From assembly GCA_008933735.1 (NCBI GenBank), contig WBUL01000002.1, forward strand, positions 373,970 to 437,969: 64,000 bases of DNA. The letters run 5' to 3'. The position numbers and the translations under genes are program-made. Position 1 is the first letter of the stretch. The number at the start of each line of letters is the position of its first letter. Under the pieces are notes generated by a model that saw nothing but the letters and a program-made list of their open reading frames with translations, was not told the origin of the DNA and did no database searches. The DNA is from Anaerolineae bacterium (GTDB lineage Bacteria > Chloroflexota > Anaerolineae > Aggregatilineales > J027). This document shows, piece by piece, positions 60,111-64,000 of the stretch.

Positions 60111-61427
60111 ATGTCAAAACTGCTGGCGGTTATTGTATTGGCAGCCTGCCTGATCGCTGTGCCCGCCCAGGCCGCAACCCCCATTACCCCCGAAAGTGCG
60201 GCAGGTATTCAGATGTTAGGTGTGCTCAAAAATGAGCCGATGCGGACTCAATCCCTGGTGTTTACTCCGCACGGGAATGCGCTGGTCATGAGCATTTCAC
60301 TGAATGACCATAACCAGATTGTCTGGTTGGATTTACTTACACAGGAAGAAAAAATCCTCTGGGAAAATACCGATGATGCGGCTGAACAGCTAACCTTCAA
60401 TGGATCCATGCTGGTTTTCTATGCTGGGGCATCCGTCATGACGCTGGATACGACCACCGGGCAAGTCAGAACTCTGTATACCGCCGCCAGTAATCTTGAG
60501 GAAGTTCGCAGCCTGGCTTCCAGCCCGGACGGGTTCCAACTGGCTGCTGGACGACGTGAGGGCAGTGTGATCGTCATGGATGCGGTGACAGGAGCGATTC
60601 AACAGAGCTTTGCCACAACCGACCCTGCTGCTAATGATGCAACCCGCGTGCAGGAAGAGGTCAATCGAGTCGCTTTTTCACCGGATGGCACACAAATTTT
60701 GTCTGGTCATGTCAGCGGATGGCTGCGTGTGTGGGAAATTGGCAGTGTTGAACCGGTGCGGGCGTGGCAAGGGCATCGCACCAATCTCACGGACTTCACC
60801 TTCAGTCCTGACGGAACACAACTTGTCACCGCAGGCAGGGACAGACATGTCATTGTATGGGATTGGGCAGCCGGTACCGAAATCTACAATTTCAGCGCCA
60901 CCGCAAGCCAGGTCGATTTTAGCCCGGATGGTCAACTGCTGGCGGCAGGTGGAAAATCACTTTATTTATGGGATATGCAAAACGGCAGTCTGGTCTATCA
61001 GAATTTTCATGCGGATTCGGACGTTAGCGCTGCCAAAGCCACCTTCAGTCCGGACGGGTCATTTGTTGTCTCAGGTACGCGCCAGGTGGCCTTCTGGGGC
61101 CTGGAAAGTGGCATTCTGAAACTTATCCCGCTGGAAGATGATCGCGTCACGGCTGGCGAAGATCTTTACCGCCGCAACGGGTGTAATGGCTGCCATTTTG
61201 AGTATCCGTCCGGGGCACCGACGCTGTACGGCCTGGGGGAAACTGCCGCTGCCCGGATCGAAGGGGTAAGTGGTGAGGATTATATTTATCAATCCATTGT
61301 TGACCCCGATGCCTACGTCGTCAAAGGTTTTCCGCGCGGCATTCACCCCACCTCTTATAGAGATCGCTTGAGTCAGGAGGAAATATGGATGCTGGTCGCG
61401 TATATCAAAAGTCTGAAACCAAGATAA
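60111..61427 (+). CDS. Secreted WD40-repeat / cytochrome c fusion protein
   Basis: This 438-aa exported protein has a signal peptide (cleavage near AQA). Residues up to about 355 form a WD40-like propeller with repeats ending in FSPDGT or similar (FSPDGTQILSG, FSPDGTQLVTAG, FSPDGQLLAAGG, FSPDGSFVVSG). The last 80 residues are a c-type cytochrome with haem site CNGCH. The distal ligand Met expected near the SYRDRLSQEE block is replaced by GIHPTSY, so haem coordination may be His-based. ATG 60111 has RBS AAAGGAAA; the frame is open from 60021. It may pass electrons at the surface. Confidence 0.87.
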   Translation: MSKLLAVIVLAACLIAVPAQAATPITPESAAGIQMLGVLKNEPMRTQSLVFTPHGNALVMSISLNDHNQIVWLDLLTQEEKILWENTDDAAEQLTFNGSMLVFYAGASVMTLDTTTGQVRTLYTAASNLEEVRSLASSPDGFQLAAGRREGSVIVMDAVTGAIQQSFATTDPAANDATRVQEEVNRVAFSPDGTQILSGHVSGWLRVWEIGSVEPVRAWQGHRTNLTDFTFSPDGTQLVTAGRDRHVIVWDWAAGTEIYNFSATASQVDFSPDGQLLAAGGKSLYLWDMQNGSLVYQNFHADSDVSAAKATFSPDGSFVVSGTRQVAFWGLESGILKLIPLEDDRVTAGEDLYRRNGCNGCHFEYPSGAPTLYGLGETAAARIEGVSGEDYIYQSIVDPDAYVVKGFPRGIHPTSYRDRLSQEEIWMLVAYIKSLKPR

Positions 61428-61434
61428 AAATAAG

Positions 61435-61466
61435 ATGGGGTGGCAGCAAACCACCCCATTTTTTTA
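61435..61466 (+). terminator. Strong rho-independent terminator
   Basis: A perfect 9-bp stem (61435-61443 with 61451-61459) is followed by a run of at least six T. It serves the WD40-cytochrome gene and lies against the converging AIM24 gene. Confidence 0.9.
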
Positions 61467-62144
61467 ACCACTGCGTGGAATATAAGCGGCGATACGGCTG
61501 GCCAGATTGCTGATGGGCATGGTCTGTAACCAGACTTTACCGGGGCCAGTCAGTGTTGCCAGGAACAACCCCTCGCCGCCAAACAACATATTGGTCACCC
61601 CTTTAACCATCTGAATATCATAATCGACGGTGGGTTCATACATGGCGATGTGTCCGGTATCAATTTTGAGTTTTTGTCCCGGTTTCAAATTGTACTCAAT
61701 CACTTCGCCGGAAATTTCGACAAACGCTATACCGGGGCCAGTCAGCTTTTGAAGGATGAACCCCTCGCCGCCAAAAATGCCTGCTCCCAGCTTTTTGCGG
61801 AAGTGCATGGCAAGATCAACCGAATCCTGAGCACACATGAAGGCATCCTTCTGCGCGATGATACTGTTCCCCGCCTCCAGACGAAAATCGATGATTTTGC
61901 CGGGTGCTTCTGGGGTAAAGGTAATCATGGCTCCGTTGGCTTTGGCAGTATAGGTGGTCAGAAACAGACTTTCACCGGAGAGCGCCCGCCCAATCATCTT
62001 GCCGAGGCCGCCCTTGCCGCTGGTCGCCATATCAATACCCTCGGTCATCCACGCCATTCCGCCACGTTCTGTATAAATGGCTTCGCCTGCATTAAGCCGA
62101 ACTTCCAGCGATTGCAATACTGAGCCTTTAATTTCGTATTCCAT
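61464..62144 (-). CDS. AIM24 / TIGR00266 family protein
   Basis: This 226-aa beta-rich protein shows the family blocks GEAIYTERGGMAWM, GKMIGRALSGESLFLTTY, GGEGFILQKLTGPG and LFLATLTGPGKVWLQTMP. The bacterial members are of unknown function; the eukaryotic homolog AIM24 is mitochondrial and linked to MICOS. It is a tandem paralog of the next gene (16-nt gap) and is the second gene of the pair. Confidence 0.92.
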   Translation of the reverse strand: MEYEIKGSVLQSLEVRLNAGEAIYTERGGMAWMTEGIDMATSGKGGLGKMIGRALSGESLFLTTYTAKANGAMITFTPEAPGKIIDFRLEAGNSIIAQKDAFMCAQDSVDLAMHFRKKLGAGIFGGEGFILQKLTGPGIAFVEISGEVIEYNLKPGQKLKIDTGHIAMYEPTVDYDIQMVKGVTNMLFGGEGLFLATLTGPGKVWLQTMPISNLASRIAAYIPRSG

Positions 62145-62160
62145 TGTTTCATCCTTTTGC

Positions 62161-62904
62161 TTAGATATTATCCAGAAAGCCGCCTGCGATGTCGCCTAAC
62201 AAGCCGCCCGCACTCTTGCTGCCGCCCCCTTTGCCAGGTATTGCCTGGGCAATCCGGGAAGCCAGGTTAGAGATCGGCATGGTTTGCAGCCAGACTTTGC
62301 CAGGGCCAGTTAGCGTTGCCAGGAACAACCCCTCACCACCAAACAGGATATTCTTTACACCTTTGACCATCTGAATGTCATAATTTACGCTGGGTTCATA
62401 CATTGCCAGGTGGCCGGGGTCAACTTTTAAACGCTGGCCGGGTTTCAGATCATATTCCACCACTTCTCCGATGATTTCCGCGAACACCACGCCGGGCCCA
62501 GTTACCTTTTGCAGGATAAACCCTTCGCCGCCAAACAGGCCTGCCCCCAGCTTTTTGCGAAAATGCATCGCCATTTCAACCGAATCTTCGGCGCACATAA
62601 AGGCATCCTTTTGAAGGATCATCGTGTTCCCAGCCGCCAGATTCAGGGGAATGATTTTGCCCATTGCTTCTGGGGTAAAGGCGATTGCTACATTATCGGC
62701 TTCGGCGGTGTACGTCGTCAAAAACAGGCTTTCCCCAGAAAGTGCCCGCCCAATCATCTTTCCCAGGCCGCCGCGCCCACTGGTTTTCATAGCGATCCCT
62801 TCGGTCATCCACGCCATGCCACCACTTTCTGTATAGATGGCTTCGCCCTTCCGCAGCCGAATTTGCAGCACGGGCATGACATCACCACGAATTGTATATT
62901 CCAT
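62161..62904 (-). CDS. AIM24 / TIGR00266 family protein, with Gly-rich tail
   Basis: This paralog has 247 aa and the same order of blocks (GEAIYTESGGMAWM, GKMIGRALSGESLFLTTY, GGEGFILQKVTGPG). Its C-terminus adds a Gly/Ser-rich tail (GKGGGSKSAGGLLGDIAGGF) that the other copy lacks; this could mediate membrane contact. ATG 62904 has the RBS AGAAGGAA; the open frame to 62952 lies upstream of it. The pair is expected to be co-transcribed and may form heteromers. Confidence 0.92.
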   Translation of the reverse strand: MEYTIRGDVMPVLQIRLRKGEAIYTESGGMAWMTEGIAMKTSGRGGLGKMIGRALSGESLFLTTYTAEADNVAIAFTPEAMGKIIPLNLAAGNTMILQKDAFMCAEDSVEMAMHFRKKLGAGLFGGEGFILQKVTGPGVVFAEIIGEVVEYDLKPGQRLKVDPGHLAMYEPSVNYDIQMVKGVKNILFGGEGLFLATLTGPGKVWLQTMPISNLASRIAQAIPGKGGGSKSAGGLLGDIAGGFLDNI

Positions 62905-63075
62905 CGTGAGTTTCCTTCTGAAAAGGTGTTTAATCAATTTGCATTGTAGCATAGTTGGAGGGAAGAATAACCGTATTGCTCCCCCTTGTTTTTATACCAA
63001 AATCGCGCCCAAATGAGACGTGATGGACAAGACCAATCGTACACCAGATACTCAGTGATCGTTTATATTAATGAT

Positions 63076-63894
63076 ATGGGCGAACAATCGAAATTCTGGC
63101 ATATCCATGACTATGATGATCTGGAAATGCTGCACGCGCATTACATTACCCACAGCTTTGACCGTCATATCCACGAAGGGTATGCTATAGGGGTCATTGA
63201 ACAGGGCGCGGAAGCATTTTACTACCGAGGGAAAAATCATGTTGCGCCAGCCGGCAGTGTCGTCGTCATCGACCCCGGCGAGATCCACACCGGTCACGCA
63301 GTTGTCAGGGACACCGGCTGGACATACCGCATGTTGTATCCTGGTCTGCCCCTCGTGGAAAAAATCACTCACCAAATTCCGATTTTTGAGAATCCAGTTG
63401 TCCATGACACAACCCTTGCGGTTCTGCTTCAAAAAACCCATCAGGTCATGGGAAATCCGGATACTACTCTTGAACGCGATTCATATTTCCATGCAGCATT
63501 ACACCTTCTTACCCAACGCTATGCGGTCAATCGCCTGCCCATGCCCCGATATCCTACTGAACGGCAGGCGGTGAGGCGGGTTCGCGCCTACCTGGAAGAC
63601 CATTATGCCGAAAATATCACGCTGGATGAGCTCACCCTTGTCGCCGGACTCACCCCTTCGCATCTGGTACGCACCTTTAAGCAGCAGATTGGTTTGCCCC
63701 CCCATCAATATCTGATGCATGTGAGGATTGAACGCGCTAAAGACCTGCTGAAGTCGGGCAGGGCGCTGGTGCAAGTCGCCCTGGAAACCGGCTTCACTGA
63801 TCAGAGCCATTTTACCCGCCGGTTTAAGCGTGTGGTGGGCGTGACCCCCGGTCATTTTGTGACGCTCCCCACGCCTAAAGGCGGGGGCTTCTGA
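63076..63894 (+). pseudogene. AraC-family regulator gene interrupted at its 3' end by an IS element
   Basis: The gene encodes an AraC-type transcription factor with an N-terminal cupin ligand domain (HIHDYDDLEMLHAHYITHSF, then GAEAFYYRGKNHVAPAGSVVVIDPGEIH) and a C-terminal double HTH (LTPSHLVRTFKQQIGLPPHQYL, then TDQSHFTRRFKRVVGVTPGHF). Homology ends at 63858; codons after GHF lie in IS DNA and add VTLPTPKGGGF before a stop at 63894. Only the last few residues of the second HTH are lost, so partial activity is possible. The start is uncertain: ATG 63076 is chosen because the cupin begins just after it; TTG 62986 and ATG 63013 are also in frame, none with a good RBS. Confidence 0.75.
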
Positions 63895-64000
63895 GCCACG
63901 TTTGCGGCAGCCCGCTGCGTTCTGGCTCACGGACACGTCCTGCCCGTTTTAAGATATTCAATGCCGCGTTGTGGTCTCGGTCTAAGCTGAGACCACATTC
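63859..64000 (-). mobile_element. Right end of a second IS200/IS605 copy (continues beyond window)
   Basis: 142 nt are identical to 32565-32706: the terminal hairpin (63867-63887), the tnpB stop and the start of the C-terminal coding region through the zinc-ribbon side. The remainder is outside the window, so it is unknown whether this copy has full-length TnpA and TnpB. Confidence 0.9.

Noticed and set aside
1..64000. CRISPR arrays
   Set aside because: No series of short direct repeats with regular spacers was seen on reading the intergenic regions.

Overview
The window looks like a chromosomal segment of a Chloroflexota bacterium, probably Anaerolineae-like. This is an inference from gene content, not from a marker gene. 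The supporting features are a phosphomevalonate-decarboxylase-type GHMP enzyme next to an isopentenyl phosphate kinase (the alternative mevalonate pathway described in Roseiflexus), an archaeal-type prolyl-tRNA synthetase, TrpB2, soluble Ser/Thr kinases, and several ABC uptake systems with lipoprotein or secreted binding proteins. Genes are tightly packed and often overlap by 1-11 nt. I saw no rRNA, tRNA or CRISPR array.

Layout. 1-14.7 kb: two complete branched-chain amino acid/amide (Liv-type) ABC operons. The first has tandemly duplicated binding proteins and unusually long permeases. Between the operons sit two tandem soluble Ser/Thr kinases. 14.7-16.9 kb: phospholipid genes psd-pssA, divergent from a SAM methyltransferase. 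16.9-24.2 kb: a family-1 sugar/glycerol-phosphate-type ABC operon without its own ATPase, a GH5-like hydrolase, a glutaminyl cyclase and a glycerophosphodiesterase. 24.1-27.4 kb: a TetR-controlled DUF4260 unit, a nitroreductase and TrpB2. 27.5-32.5 kb: a P-type ATPase, a phosphatidylcholine-synthase-like enzyme, a FemAB-like ligase, a cold-shock protein and a small secreted protein.

32.6-33.7 kb holds an IS200/IS605-type element. Its only ORF joins a TnpA fragment to a TnpB that lacks the RuvC-I region. A second copy starts at 63,859, inside the 3' end of an AraC-family gene, and runs off the window. 33.7-35.4 kb: the phosphomevalonate decarboxylase/isopentenyl phosphate kinase pair. 35.5-42.6 kb: a signalling or conflict-flavoured stretch with a TIR-membrane protein, a frameshifted membrane gene, a double-NYN protein, an acyl-CoA-dehydrogenase-like protein and an AAA ATPase. 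42.8-47.7 kb: murE, a hotdog thioesterase, a frameshifted isoprenylcysteine-methyltransferase-like gene and glpD.

47.8-60 kb: surface polysaccharide and glycosylation genes (GT2, polyprenyl-phosphate sugar transferase, acetyltransferase, methyltransferase, CgeB-like GT, ArnT/PMT-like membrane GT). Interspersed are a MazG-like pyrophosphohydrolase, a phosphotransferase lacking the usual aspartates, a macro-like/NDT-like fusion and proS. 60-64 kb: a WD40-cytochrome c fusion, two tandem AIM24 (TIGR00266) proteins and the IS-interrupted AraC gene.

Functional themes are nutrient uptake (three ABC systems), envelope lipid and polysaccharide synthesis, and isoprenoid precursor supply. Regulation visible in the DNA includes sigma70-like promoters, hairpins directly after two binding-protein genes, and palindromic operator candidates upstream of the sugar operon and the tetR unit. 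All calls come from reading the sequence; no database search was run.
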